A DNA stretch of 14,963 nt from Gammaproteobacteria bacterium (GTDB lineage Bacteria; Pseudomonadota; Gammaproteobacteria; GRL18), in NCBI GenBank assembly GCA_024511395.1, contig JANELJ010000013.1, forward strand, positions 1-14,963, in the 5' to 3' direction. Position 1 is the first letter of the stretch, and each line of letters starts with the position of its first letter. The notes below the pieces were generated by a model. It did no database searches. It was not told where the DNA came from and saw only the letters and a program-made list of their open reading frames with translations. A program made the translations under genes and the position numbers. Of this stretch, positions 1 to 7,484 are shown piece after piece.

Positions 1-1
1 T

Positions 2-103
2 TTTTTCCTGAAAGAAAATGCTGGCAGAGCTCATCCTAAACGAGATAAGTCTACTGGACTTTATCAGTTTGGTGTAGAACCTAATTATGGAGTTACATCC
101 TGA
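2..103 (+). CDS. C-terminal end of an unrecognised protein (partial, 5' end outside window)
   Basis: An open frame enters from the left edge and stops at TGA (101-103), giving 33 residues that end in FGVEPNYGVTS. I do not recognise the family. The stop overlaps the ATG of a tiny downstream frame in a TGATG arrangement, and OsmC follows in the same direction, so this may be the upstream gene of an operon. Whether this frame is the real one is inferred only from its openness and the stop-start overlap. Confidence 0.4.
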   Translation, partial: FFLKENAGRAHPKRDKSTGLYQFGVEPNYGVTS

Positions 104-165
104 TGGGTAAACTATTGAAACGAAATGATAAAATCCTTAAAGACATACCTATGAGTGAAGGTTAA
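103..165 (+). CDS. possible 20-residue small ORF, translationally coupled
   Basis: The ATG at 103 overlaps the upstream TGA (TGATG). GGAG at 89-92 lies 10 nt ahead as a possible ribosome binding site. The 20-residue product (MGKLLKRNDKILKDIPMSEG) is lysine-rich and has no membrane segment or motif I recognise. Its end contains GAAGG (157-161), which is well placed as the ribosome binding site of the OsmC gene starting at 169, so translating this ORF could affect OsmC initiation. It may equally be chance or a relic of the upstream gene. Confidence 0.25.
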   Translation: MGKLLKRNDKILKDIPMSEG

Positions 166-168
166 GTA

Positions 169-585
169 ATGAATGTAAGAATTAAATGGGTTGAAAATGT
201 AATGTTTATGGGGCTGTCCAGCAGCGGGCATGCAGTGGTCATGGATGGCCCGCCGGAACTGGGCGGTAAAAACCTGGGTATCCGTCCCATGGAAATGATG
301 CTGATGGGCCTGGGAGGCTGTACTTCTTTTGATGTTATGCTGATCCTGCAGCGTTCACGTCAGAATGTGACTGATTGTGTTGCCGAACTGAGTGCGGAAC
401 GTGCGGAAACTGACCCTAAGGTTTTTACTAAAATTCATATTCACTTTATTGTTACGGGTAAAGAGTTAAAAGAGAAAATGGTTAAGCGTGCAGTAGAATT
501 ATCCGCGACCAAATATTGCTCCGCCTCTATTATGCTGGCTCAGACGGTGGATATTACTCATGATTATGAGATTGTTGAGGAATAA
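169..585 (+). CDS. OsmC family protein (YhfA-like)
   Basis: A 138-residue cytoplasmic protein of the OsmC/Ohr fold, closest by eye to the YhfA branch. OsmC and Ohr proteins are thiol peroxidases for organic hydroperoxides. YhfA members share the fold but their substrate is not settled. Two conserved cysteines are visible: C51 in GLGGCTSFD, and the one in TKYCSAS near residue 117. These match the family's reactive cysteine pair. The conserved GIRPMEMML segment at about 37-45 precedes the first cysteine, as expected. Length is normal. The start is supported by GAAGG at 157-161, 7 nt before the ATG. In several gammaproteobacteria yhfA-like genes lie near crp, speD and coq7, but none of these is visible here. 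Confidence 0.88.
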   Translation: MNVRIKWVENVMFMGLSSSGHAVVMDGPPELGGKNLGIRPMEMMLMGLGGCTSFDVMLILQRSRQNVTDCVAELSAERAETDPKVFTKIHIHFIVTGKELKEKMVKRAVELSATKYCSASIMLAQTVDITHDYEIVEE

Positions 586-613
586 AGTGTTTTAGTGGGT
601 ATGAATTAAGTCC

Positions 614-702
614 GTATCAGGCTCGCCTTGTGCTTTTATGAAGACGCCGTAAACCCGTCCATGCTGCCGAAACTTCATAAAAGCACAAGGCGAGCCTGAT
701 AC
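614..702. repeat. perfect 30-bp inverted repeat with 29-nt loop
   Basis: Bases 614-643 and 673-702 are exact reverse complements. The left arm begins GTATCAGGCTCGCC and the right arm ends GGCGAGCCTGATAC. The loop, 644-672, starts ACGCCGTAAACCCGTCCATG. The element fills most of the gap between the convergent OsmC and TtcA-like genes. There is no U-tract after either arm, so it is not a classical intrinsic terminator, though so long a stem could end or stabilise transcripts from both sides. The GACGCCGTAAACCC-type loop resembles intergenic palindromes I recall from other gammaproteobacteria; that resemblance is from memory and unchecked. Confidence 0.85.
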
Positions 703-743
703 TAAGCGGTTTAGTTTATCTTTCATGATAAGATTAATTGGGT

Positions 744-1484
744 TTATGTATGATCAACCGCCATTAACGGTTTTAAAGTCTTTAACAAACTACTGAATAA
801 ACTCTTATTATGCTGTTCTTCCTGAGCCAGAAGCTGTTTCATATGTTCACGCTGAGTCGGCATGCTGAAACAGGCCGGGCAGCTGTCCGGGATAACCGGC
901 AAACCGGCTGCTTCGGCATAGACAGTGGTTAAGCTTTCACGGGCGTAAACCAGGGGGCGGATTACCCGTAAGTCCCCGGCTCCAATGGTGTAGTTGGCTT
1001 TCATGGTCTGCAGCTTGCCGTTATGGAAGGCAGACATCAGGAAGCTTTCAGCCAGGTCGTCCAGATGCTGGGCCAGAGCCAGAAGATTGTAGTCTTCTTT
1101 TCTGGCCGTATTATACAGGATGCCGCGCTTCATCCTTGAGCAGAAAGAGCAGAAGGAATCGCCGTCCATAGAATTCTCAGCCTGTTCCAGAATGGCCTGC
1201 TGCTGGTAAAAATAGGGGATGCCCAGTTGTTTCAGGTAGTCTTTTAAGGGCGATGGATCAAAGCCTTCAATCATGGGGTCGACCGTGACGGCACCCAGCT
1301 GAAACTTTACCGGTGCATACTGGCTCAGGTGGTGCAGGATCAGTAATAAGGATAGAGAATCCTTGCCACCGGAAACCCCCAGCAGGATGCGGTCACCGTC
1401 TTTAATCATATCAAAATCAGCTATTGCCCTTCCCACATGACGCATCAGGCGCTTGGGTGGTTTTACATAGTTTCTTTCTGCCAT
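744..1484 (-). CDS. TtcA-like PP-loop ATPase (tRNA 2-thiocytidine synthase family)
   Basis: A 246-residue cytoplasmic PP-loop ATPase related to TtcA, which uses ATP, an iron-sulfur cluster and a sulfur donor to thiolate C32 of tRNAs. Visible are the PP-loop SGGKDS (38-43), the cysteine pair CSFCSRMKRGIL (C112, C115) matching the E. coli CSLCSRLRRGIL segment, AQHLDDLAES (138-147) where TtcA has GHHRDDILQT, and a second pair CPAC (202-205) near the end. E. coli TtcA is about 311 residues and reads CNLCGSQ at the second cysteine site. This protein is therefore shorter and diverges at both later motifs. It may be a TtcA-like subfamily rather than strict TtcA. No strong ribosome binding site precedes the start at 1484. 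It diverges from qmcA. Confidence 0.8.
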   Translation of the reverse strand: MAERNYVKPPKRLMRHVGRAIADFDMIKDGDRILLGVSGGKDSLSLLLILHHLSQYAPVKFQLGAVTVDPMIEGFDPSPLKDYLKQLGIPYFYQQQAILEQAENSMDGDSFCSFCSRMKRGILYNTARKEDYNLLALAQHLDDLAESFLMSAFHNGKLQTMKANYTIGAGDLRVIRPLVYARESLTTVYAEAAGLPVIPDSCPACFSMPTQREHMKQLLAQEEQHNKSLFSSLLKTLKPLMAVDHT

Positions 1485-1671
1485 ATGTGTAGTTTTTCTG
1501 TCCTGGTCTTAATTGCTTTTAGTGTCTTCTATTCGGCGTATCATAGCAGATTGCGGCCTGATCATCAGTGTTCACTTTACAGGTTTAAGGTTTTACTTGA
1601 AGTGGGGTGACTTGTCGGTTAGTCTTTGCTTAGCGAATAAAAAATTAAAACCGTAATCTGGAGGAACAGGA

Positions 1672-2586
1672 ATGGATGCATTTGTGATAGGTTTGCTGGC
1701 ACTGGTTATTGTGCTGATTGTTTTAGGGGTCAAAAAAGTGGATCAGGGTATGGAATATACCGTGGAATGCTTTGGACGATATACCCGCTCATTAAGACCG
1801 GGTCTGAATTTTATTGTACTGGTAATGGACTCTATTGGTCAGCGGGTAAATATGATGGAACGGGTTATGGATGTTCCTTCACAGGAAATCATTACTAAAG
1901 ATAATGCCATGGTCAAAGTGGATGGGGTGGTATTTTTTCAGGCCATGGACAGTGCCAAGGCCTCTTATGAAGTGAATAACCTGGAGCATGCCATTTTAAA
2001 CCTGACCATGACCAATATCAGAACTGTAATGGGCTCTATGGATCTGGATGAATTATTGTCCAGGCGGGATGAAATTAACACCCAACTCCTGTCGGTAGTG
2101 GACGATGCCACTACCCCCTGGGGTGTGAAGGTCACCCGGATAGAGATTAAAGTTGCACCGCCCATGGATCTGGTGGATGCCATGGCCAGGCAGATGAAAG
2201 CAGAGCGGGAAAAGCGGGCCAGTATTCTGGAAGCAGAAGGTGAACGTCAGGCGGAAATTCTACGGGCTGAGGGGGAAAAGCAGGGTGCCATTCTAAAAGC
2301 AGAAGGTGAGAAAGAAGCGGCCTTTCGTGAAGCAGAAGCACGGGAGCGACTGGCAGAAGCTGAGGCCCGGGCTACTCTGGTAGTTTCTCAGGCCATTGAT
2401 AAGGGCGATATTAATGCTATTAATTACTTTGTAGCCACCAAATATGTAGATGCCTTAAAAGAAATCGGTATGGCGGATAATCAGAAACTGCTATTTATGC
2501 CTCTGGAAGCTTCCGGGGTGATCAGTGCTATTGGTGGAATTGGTGAGCTGGCTAAAGAAGTCTATAACAAAAAGAGCGAAGGATAA
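1672..2586 (+). CDS. qmcA: SPFH/Band 7 (stomatin-like) membrane protein QmcA
   Basis: A 304-residue inner-membrane SPFH protein. One N-terminal membrane segment (about 3-20) is followed by the SPFH domain, with the typical KVDQGMEYTVECFGRYTRSLRPG opening split across about 22-44 and the VKVTRIEIKVAPP strand at about 152-164. An alpha-helical stalk carries 11-residue repeats: AEGERQAEIL (188), AEGEKQGAIL (199) and AEGEKEAAF (210). The C-terminal part contains LLFMPLEASG. Stomatin-like proteins form oligomeric membrane scaffolds and usually pair with an NfeD protein encoded next door. Here the downstream nfeD is wrecked. GGAGG (1661-1665) lies just ahead of the ATG. Length is normal for QmcA/YbbK. 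Confidence 0.92.
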   Translation: MDAFVIGLLALVIVLIVLGVKKVDQGMEYTVECFGRYTRSLRPGLNFIVLVMDSIGQRVNMMERVMDVPSQEIITKDNAMVKVDGVVFFQAMDSAKASYEVNNLEHAILNLTMTNIRTVMGSMDLDELLSRRDEINTQLLSVVDDATTPWGVKVTRIEIKVAPPMDLVDAMARQMKAEREKRASILEAEGERQAEILRAEGEKQGAILKAEGEKEAAFREAEARERLAEAEARATLVVSQAIDKGDINAINYFVATKYVDALKEIGMADNQKLLFMPLEASGVISAIGGIGELAKEVYNKKSEG

Positions 2587-2676
2587 AAATATAATTTAAA
2601 AATGCCCTCATCCTGTAAATAAATCCAGGTTGTAACTACTCAGCGTGTTTAAATTTGTTTTAGAGAGACTATTAAA

Positions 2677-3020
2677 ATGGAACCCTTTATTATCCACCTG
2701 GAATTCTGGCACAGCTGGATTTATCCTGGCAGATCCAGATGACTTTATTTGCCGTGTTATCCGTTGCCAGTATTATTTTCTGGCGCTAGGCTCAGACGCG
2801 CTTTAAAACTGAGTCAAATGATCTGCATTTGAACCGCTGGGCCGAACAGTATATCGGCCGGACGTTTAACCTGGTAGAACCGATTGTTAACGGTATGGGT
2901 AAAATCAAGGTGGATGATTCCATCTGGAAAGTACAGGGGGAAGATGCCCCAGAGGGTACTTAGGTGGAAGTAACTGGAGTGGAAGGTGTGGTGTTTAAAG
3001 TGAAAATTAAAGCCCATTAA
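2677..3020 (+). pseudogene. nfeD: nfeD (YbbJ-type) remnant
   Basis: Downstream of qmcA, as nfeD partners usually are. The start MEPFIIHLEFWH is read from ATG 2677 in one frame. The rest is read in another frame from about 2712: the end of a membrane segment (WQIQMTLFAVLSVASIIFW), a linker, then the soluble OB-fold portion (EQYIGRTFNLVEPIVNGMGK, through VEVTGVEGVVFKV) to TAA at 3018-3020. An internal deletion around 2712-2720 has removed the first membrane helices and shifted the frame. Two in-frame TAG codons follow at 2787-2789 and 2961-2963. The remaining coding sequence is recognisable, so decay is recent. The product cannot be a working NfeD. Confidence 0.82.
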
Positions 3021-3101
3021 GGCTTCTTAAATTGTAACCATTTAGTCTATTTCAGAACACTGCGGACAGGTACGGTTAGATAACAAATAGACAGGTTAAA
3101 T

Positions 3102-3980
3102 TTAATTCTGCGCCAGTTTAATCAACTTGGTCGTATCAATCAGCAGGCAGTCGGCCTGATCAGTCTGTTTTAAATAAGCCACTATCAACTCTGCTGCTTC
3201 ACCATTTAAAATAGAATTAATCCGGTCCATAGGCTTAAACTGTTCCGGTTTAAAATCCACTACGTCATTAATATCATCAATCCGCAACGCTACAGTGGGT
3301 GAGGTACCGTCTTCAGTGACGTATAATAACACTTGGCGGGAGGATTCCTTTAAGTGAGTTCGGGCCTGTTCAAAGCGTTTCATCAGGCGTTTAAGGGTAA
3401 CATTGTGTTCAGAGCGCAATATTCTTAAGGCGTGATCCAGATCGCCGTCCTTTTTCATATCCAGCAGTTTGTCTGCCATGGCATGGATCTGTTTGTGCGG
3501 TTTATCAAATTCGGCCAGAACTTCCATTAAGGTTTCATCCTGGGATTTAAACGTATCATACCACTGCCCAAAAGCGCACTTATGGGGATCTTTTGCTTTT
3601 GTAAAAGGTACATCATTAAGCAGAGAATTTTCTAGGGAAGATATCCATTCAACGTGATCTTTTTCCCGTTCATTGAGTAACTGGATAAGCTGGGCATTTT
3701 TTTCCACCCCGGAATTAAAGCCCAGCAAATTAGCAAAATCCAGCACCGGAACTGCACTGCCCTGAAATTCCACCATGCCAACCAGCCCCTTGGCCTGAGA
3801 AGGCAGGGACTGGATATTACTCATATCCTAGCTGATGGTCAGTACCCGGGCAATATCAATGGCGTAGAGGGTATTGGAAATCCAGAAAGTAAAAGCTTTT
3901 AAGCCATCAGCGTATTGATTAGAAGATACCGGCTGGGCAGAAGATTGCAAAGTGTTGGTTTGCATTGCGGTTGTAGTCAT
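3102..3980 (-). pseudogene. CheW-like protein with an inserted CZB zinc domain, interrupted by one TAG
   Basis: From ATG 3980, preceded by AGGA at a normal distance, the frame runs 292 codons with a single TAG at codon 51 (3828-3830). The stretch before the stop (FTFWISNTLYAIDIARVLTIS) is the first strand region of a CheW domain. After the stop come GLVGMVEFQGSAVPVLDFANLLG (split here across codons about 65-87) and a helical CZB domain with likely zinc ligands H109, C135 (DPHKCAFGQWY), H166 and H192. The second CheW half follows (QVLLYVTEDGTSPTVALRIDDI, DCLLIDTTKLI). CheW proteins couple receptors to CheA; CZB domains sense zinc or oxidants such as hypochlorite. A second start, MSN at 3824, lies 3 nt after the TAG and would give 240 residues lacking the first CheW strands. 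No other chemotaxis gene is present. Confidence 0.75.
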
Positions 3981-4142
3981 TGTTCAGTCCTGAGTTCTGG
4001 AATTTAGGCTTCTTTGATTTTTAATTGATTGGTTTTAGTCAGTGCGTTTAAAAAGTGTATCGGATTATTGAAAAAAATCTTTAATTTTCATTAAAAACAC
4101 TCTGAAAGTGAATAATTATCTGATTTGTCGACTGTAATTCGT

Positions 4143-4148
4143 TATAAT
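4143..4148 (+). promoter_or_regulatory. possible -10 box upstream of typA
   Basis: A consensus TATAAT lies 112 nt before the typA start, in the AT-rich gap between the divergent CheW-like gene and typA. No good -35 box sits 16-18 nt upstream (CTGATT at 4120-4125 is weak), and TTGTCG at 4125 is too close. This is a weak promoter candidate. Confidence 0.3.
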
Positions 4149-4259
4149 AGTCAGTTATTTTAATCTCGGGTGATTTATATAAAATTTCCGGTATTAGTAT
4201 TTGTTATCCGCTTTTTTTATCACCATTTATAACTTTAGCTTAATTTTTGGACTTTCACA

Positions 4260-6086
4260 GTGAAAGATATTAGTAAAATCAGAAACATTGCCATTATTGC
4301 CCATGTCGATCATGGTAAAACCACTCTCGTCGACGAACTGCTTAAACAATCCGGTACCTTTGGTGAGCACCAGGAAGTATCGGAGCGCATGATGGACTCC
4401 AATGATCTAGAAAAGGAACGTGGTATCACGATTCTGTCCAAAAATACAGCCATTGAATGGAATGGTTATCATATTAATATTGTGGACACACCGGGACACG
4501 CCGATTTTGGTGGTGAAGTGGAGCGGGTACTCTCTATGGTCGACTGTGTCTGCCTGCTGGTGGATGCGGTTGAAGGTCCTATGCCGCAAACCCGTTTTGT
4601 GACCCAGAAGGCATTTGAACTGGGCCTGAATCCTATTGTAGTGGTTAATAAAATTGACCGTGACGGCGCCCGTCCTGACTGGGTGATAGGCCAGACTTTT
4701 GATTTGTTCGACCGCCTGGGTGGTACCGATGATCAGCTGGATTTCCCTGTGGTTTATGCCTCAGCCATTAACGGCTATGCTTCTTTAGAAGATGATGTGC
4801 GTGAAGGGGATATGACACCCCTGTTTGAAACGATTGTGGAAAAAGTGTCTCCACCGGATGTGGATATCAATGCTCCCTTTCAGATGCAGGTGATCAGTCT
4901 GGACTATAATAGTTATATGGGTGTTATTGGTATCGGGCGAATTAAGAAAGGTACGGTTAAGTCTAATGCTCAGGTTGTCATTGTGGACCGTGAAGGCAAT
5001 GAGCGTAAAGGCCGTGTCCTGAAGGTCTTTGGCTTTAAAGGTCTGGAACGCATTGAAGTGTCTGAAGCACAGGCCGGTGATATTATCGCATTTTGTGGTA
5101 TTGATGGACTGAATATTTCCGATACCCTGTGTGATCCTAATGCCGTAGAGGCTCTTCCTGCTCTGATCGTGGATGAACCCACCGTTACCATGACTTTCCA
5201 GGTGAATAATTCACCTTTTGCCGGGCGTGAAGGCAAGTTTGTCACATCCCGTCAGATCAAGGAGCGTCTGGAAAAAGAACTGCTGCATAATGTGGCTTTA
5301 CGGGTAGAACAGACCGATGATCCGGACAAGTTCCGGGTGTCCGGTCGCGGTGAACTGCATCTGGGTGTACTTATTGAGAATATGCGTCGTGAATGCTTTG
5401 AACTGGGGGTTTCCCGTCCTGAAGTCATTACCAAGGAAATAGACGGTGTGATGAGCGAACCTTTTGAAGAGGTTATGCTGGATGTAGAAGATCATCATCA
5501 GGGTACCATTATGGAAAAAATGGGTGAGCGTAAAGGCGAACTCAAAAACATGGTACCCGATGGTAAAGGCCGGGTCAGACTGGAATATATTGTGCCTTCC
5601 CGCGGCCTGATTGGTTTTCAGACTGAATTTATGACTGCCACTTCGGGCAGCGGCCTGTTCTATCATAACTTTGATCATTACGGCCCCATGATTGCCGGTG
5701 AGTTTGCCAAACGTAATAATGGTGTACTGATTTCCAATGCCCAGGGTACCTCAGTGGGCTTTGCCCTGTTTAACCTGCAGGATCGCGGCAGAATGTTTAT
5801 CGGTCACGGGGTGGATGTTTATGAAGGTATGATTATCGGTATTCATTCACGCAGTAATGACCTGGTCGTTAATCCTTTAAAAGCCAAACAGCTGACCAAT
5901 GTCCGTGCCTCCGGCACCGATGAAGCGGTAACTCTGACTACGCCCATCACCATGACCCTGGAACAGGCTCTGGAATTTATTGATGAAGATGAACTGGTGG
6001 AAGTAACACCAGAGAGTATTCGTATCCGTAAACGCTTACTGACTGAAAATGAGCGTAAACGTGCAGGACGTGCTGCCAAAGCATGA
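4260..6086 (+). CDS. typA: translational GTPase TypA/BipA
   Basis: A 608-residue ribosome-binding GTPase, almost the same length as E. coli BipA (607). It acts in ribosome assembly and stress or cold adaptation. GTPase motifs: AHVDHGKTT (14-22), ERGITI (53-58), DTPGH (76-80, with catalytic H80), NKID (129-132) and the later YASA. Domains II, III and V and the BipA C-terminal domain follow, with conserved [29 protein letters not shown] and [12 protein letters not shown]. The start is GTG at 4260; no ATG lies close upstream in frame, and [19 protein letters not shown] aligns with the E. coli N-terminus ([17 protein letters not shown]). The ribosome binding site is poor (only GGA at 4249-4251). 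The gene appears monocistronic. Confidence 0.97.
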   Translation: MKDISKIRNIAIIAHVDHGKTTLVDELLKQSGTFGEHQEVSERMMDSNDLEKERGITILSKNTAIEWNGYHINIVDTPGHADFGGEVERVLSMVDCVCLLVDAVEGPMPQTRFVTQKAFELGLNPIVVVNKIDRDGARPDWVIGQTFDLFDRLGGTDDQLDFPVVYASAINGYASLEDDVREGDMTPLFETIVEKVSPPDVDINAPFQMQVISLDYNSYMGVIGIGRIKKGTVKSNAQVVIVDREGNERKGRVLKVFGFKGLERIEVSEAQAGDIIAFCGIDGLNISDTLCDPNAVEALPALIVDEPTVTMTFQVNNSPFAGREGKFVTSRQIKERLEKELLHNVALRVEQTDDPDKFRVSGRGELHLGVLIENMRRECFELGVSRPEVITKEIDGVMSEPFEEVMLDVEDHHQGTIMEKMGERKGELKNMVPDGKGRVRLEYIVPSRGLIGFQTEFMTATSGSGLFYHNFDHYGPMIAGEFAKRNNGVLISNAQGTSVGFALFNLQDRGRMFIGHGVDVYEGMIIGIHSRSNDLVVNPLKAKQLTNVRASGTDEAVTLTTPITMTLEQALEFIDEDELVEVTPESIRIRKRLLTENERKRAGRAAKA

Positions 6087-6106
6087 TTCGGTAATAGTTT
6101 TGTTCA

Positions 6107-6135
6107 ATCCGGCCCGACGTTCTGTCCGGCCGGAT
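6107..6135. terminator. hairpin after typA (possible terminator)
   Basis: ATCCGGCC (6107-6114) and GGCCGGAT (6128-6135) form a perfect 8-bp stem around a 13-nt loop, 21 nt after the typA stop. The T-tract expected of an intrinsic terminator is missing (CCTCTCATCC follows), so the terminator role is inferred from position and the GC-rich stem only. Confidence 0.4.
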
Positions 6136-6256
6136 CCTCTCATCCATATTTTCTCATGCATAGTTACCCTGTTTTAATACTGGAAACTACCCATTGTATA
6201 AAACTGGAATAACATCTACTCTATATTACATACCTGATAATCTTTAAGGAGGTTGT

Positions 6257-6700
6257 ATGAATATAACAACAATAACACGTACTTCCATTCTGATTTTAAT
6301 CCTTTCTGCTTTTCTAAGCGGCATCTCTCTGGCAGAAAATGCCAAAGAATATAATGAGCATATTGTGTATTACAATGCTTTTCCTACCGACTCACTGTCC
6401 CCTGAAATGACCAAGCAATACGGTCTTAAGCGCAGTAAAAACTATGCGCTGGTCAATATTTCGGTAATGAAAAAAGGTGCGGGTATTCCGGTTGGCGTTA
6501 AGTCTGATGTCAGTGGAGAGTTAAAAAACCTGATGGGGCAGTCCCGTAAACTGGACTTTAAGGAAATAAAGGAAGGTAAGGCGGTATATTATATTGCCCA
6601 GGTCGGGGTGCAGAGTCATGAACAGGTTAACTTTACTATTCATATAAAACCTGAACACGGGCAGGAAAAATATACCATTAAGTTCAGTAAGAAGTTTTAA
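6257..6700 (+). CDS. exported DUF4426 domain protein
   Basis: A 147-residue protein with an N-terminal signal peptide: a charged start, a hydrophobic core at about 10-24 (SILILILSAFLSGIS), and likely cleavage after SLA at 26. The mature part matches DUF4426 as I know it, with EHIVYYNAFPTDSLSPEMTK, the YGLKRSKNYALVNISV segment and a beta-rich C-terminus. The predicted location is periplasmic or outer envelope. The function of the family is not known to me. AAGGAGG (6246-6252) is a near-ideal ribosome binding site. It converges tightly with the TauE/SafE gene, with only 7 nt between the stops. Confidence 0.8.
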   Translation: MNITTITRTSILILILSAFLSGISLAENAKEYNEHIVYYNAFPTDSLSPEMTKQYGLKRSKNYALVNISVMKKGAGIPVGVKSDVSGELKNLMGQSRKLDFKEIKEGKAVYYIAQVGVQSHEQVNFTIHIKPEHGQEKYTIKFSKKF

Positions 6701-6707
6701 TTTTGCC

Positions 6708-7433
6708 TCAGGTCTGTATCCTTAAACTGATATTAAATAAGGAAAACAGTCCAAAGGCAATAATAATAATGCCGGCCAGAGACCGAACCCATTTTTTACG
6801 GATAAAGTTGGTCAGGCTTGCAGCAAAGACACCCATTGCAAGCAACATGGGCAGTGTACCCAGGCCAAAACTGAGCATCAGCAGACCGCCTTCAATAGCA
6901 CTGCCGGTGGATATGGACCAGAATAAAATTGTATAAACCAGACCACAGGGCAACCAGCCCCATAAAGCACCCAGAATAAGCGCCTGAAAAGGGGATTTTA
7001 CCGGAATAAAGCGCCGACTGATGGGTTCTATACGTTTCCAGATCATACCTCCAGCACGCTCAATATTACGCAGACCAACCCACCAGCCACCGATATACAA
7101 ACCCAGGGCAATCATAAACAGGGCTGCAAAAATCTGCAGGCCGAACTGGATATTATTCAGCAGCGGCAGATTAGCAGCCATCATGCTGATACCGCCTACC
7201 AGTACCCCGGACAGAGTATAGCTGAACAGGCGTCCGCCATTATAGGCCAGCAGATAGGGATAGATGTTTTTAGGCGGCTGAGGCGGCTGGAGAGTGGAGT
7301 TAGCATTGTTTCCGGCGGTCGGATTAATGCCAAAGGTCAGGGCTCCGACAATGCCTCCACACATGCCCAGACAGTGGACACCGCCGAGTAAACCGGCAAT
7401 AAAAGCCGCAAGATAGGAAATTTCTACCGGCAT
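6708..7433 (-). CDS. sulfite exporter TauE/SafE family membrane protein (HCxGMCGG type)
   Basis: A 241-residue polytopic inner-membrane protein with about six membrane segments. The N-terminal HCLGMCGG (20-27) and the internal WGWLPCGLVY (158-167) define the branch of TauE/SafE-like proteins often found near cytochrome cbb3 oxidase assembly and copper-handling genes. The cysteines suggest metal or thiol chemistry rather than sulfite export. No ccoN, ccoG or ccoI neighbour is present here. A Pro-rich, Asn-rich loop (about 38-56) lies between the first two membrane regions. The gene follows xthA by 51 nt on the same strand and may be cotranscribed with it; the ribosome binding site is weak. Confidence 0.82.
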   Translation of the reverse strand: MPVEISYLAAFIAGLLGGVHCLGMCGGIVGALTFGINPTAGNNANSTLQPPQPPKNIYPYLLAYNGGRLFSYTLSGVLVGGISMMAANLPLLNNIQFGLQIFAALFMIALGLYIGGWWVGLRNIERAGGMIWKRIEPISRRFIPVKSPFQALILGALWGWLPCGLVYTILFWSISTGSAIEGGLLMLSFGLGTLPMLLAMGVFAASLTNFIRKKWVRSLAGIIIIAFGLFSLFNISLRIQT

Positions 7434-7484
7434 AATGGACAGTGTTCCGGTTTTTTGTGGCTCTTGGTGGGGAGCTTAATACCG

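Noticed and set aside
3045..3092. GTCTATTT / AAATAGAC inverted repeat between the nfeD relic and the CheW-like gene
   Set aside because: Arms are only 8 bp, AT-rich and 32 nt apart; this can occur by chance in such sequence.
2787..3830. Genome-wide reassignment of TAG to glutamine
   Set aside because: nfeD is broken by a deletion and frameshift as well, and xthA terminates properly at TAG; the evidence is too thin for recoding.
4407..6079. Several antisense open frames within typA (longest about 126 codons at 5298-5678)
   Set aside because: They lie wholly inside a strongly conserved gene, match nothing I recognise and look like codon-bias shadows.
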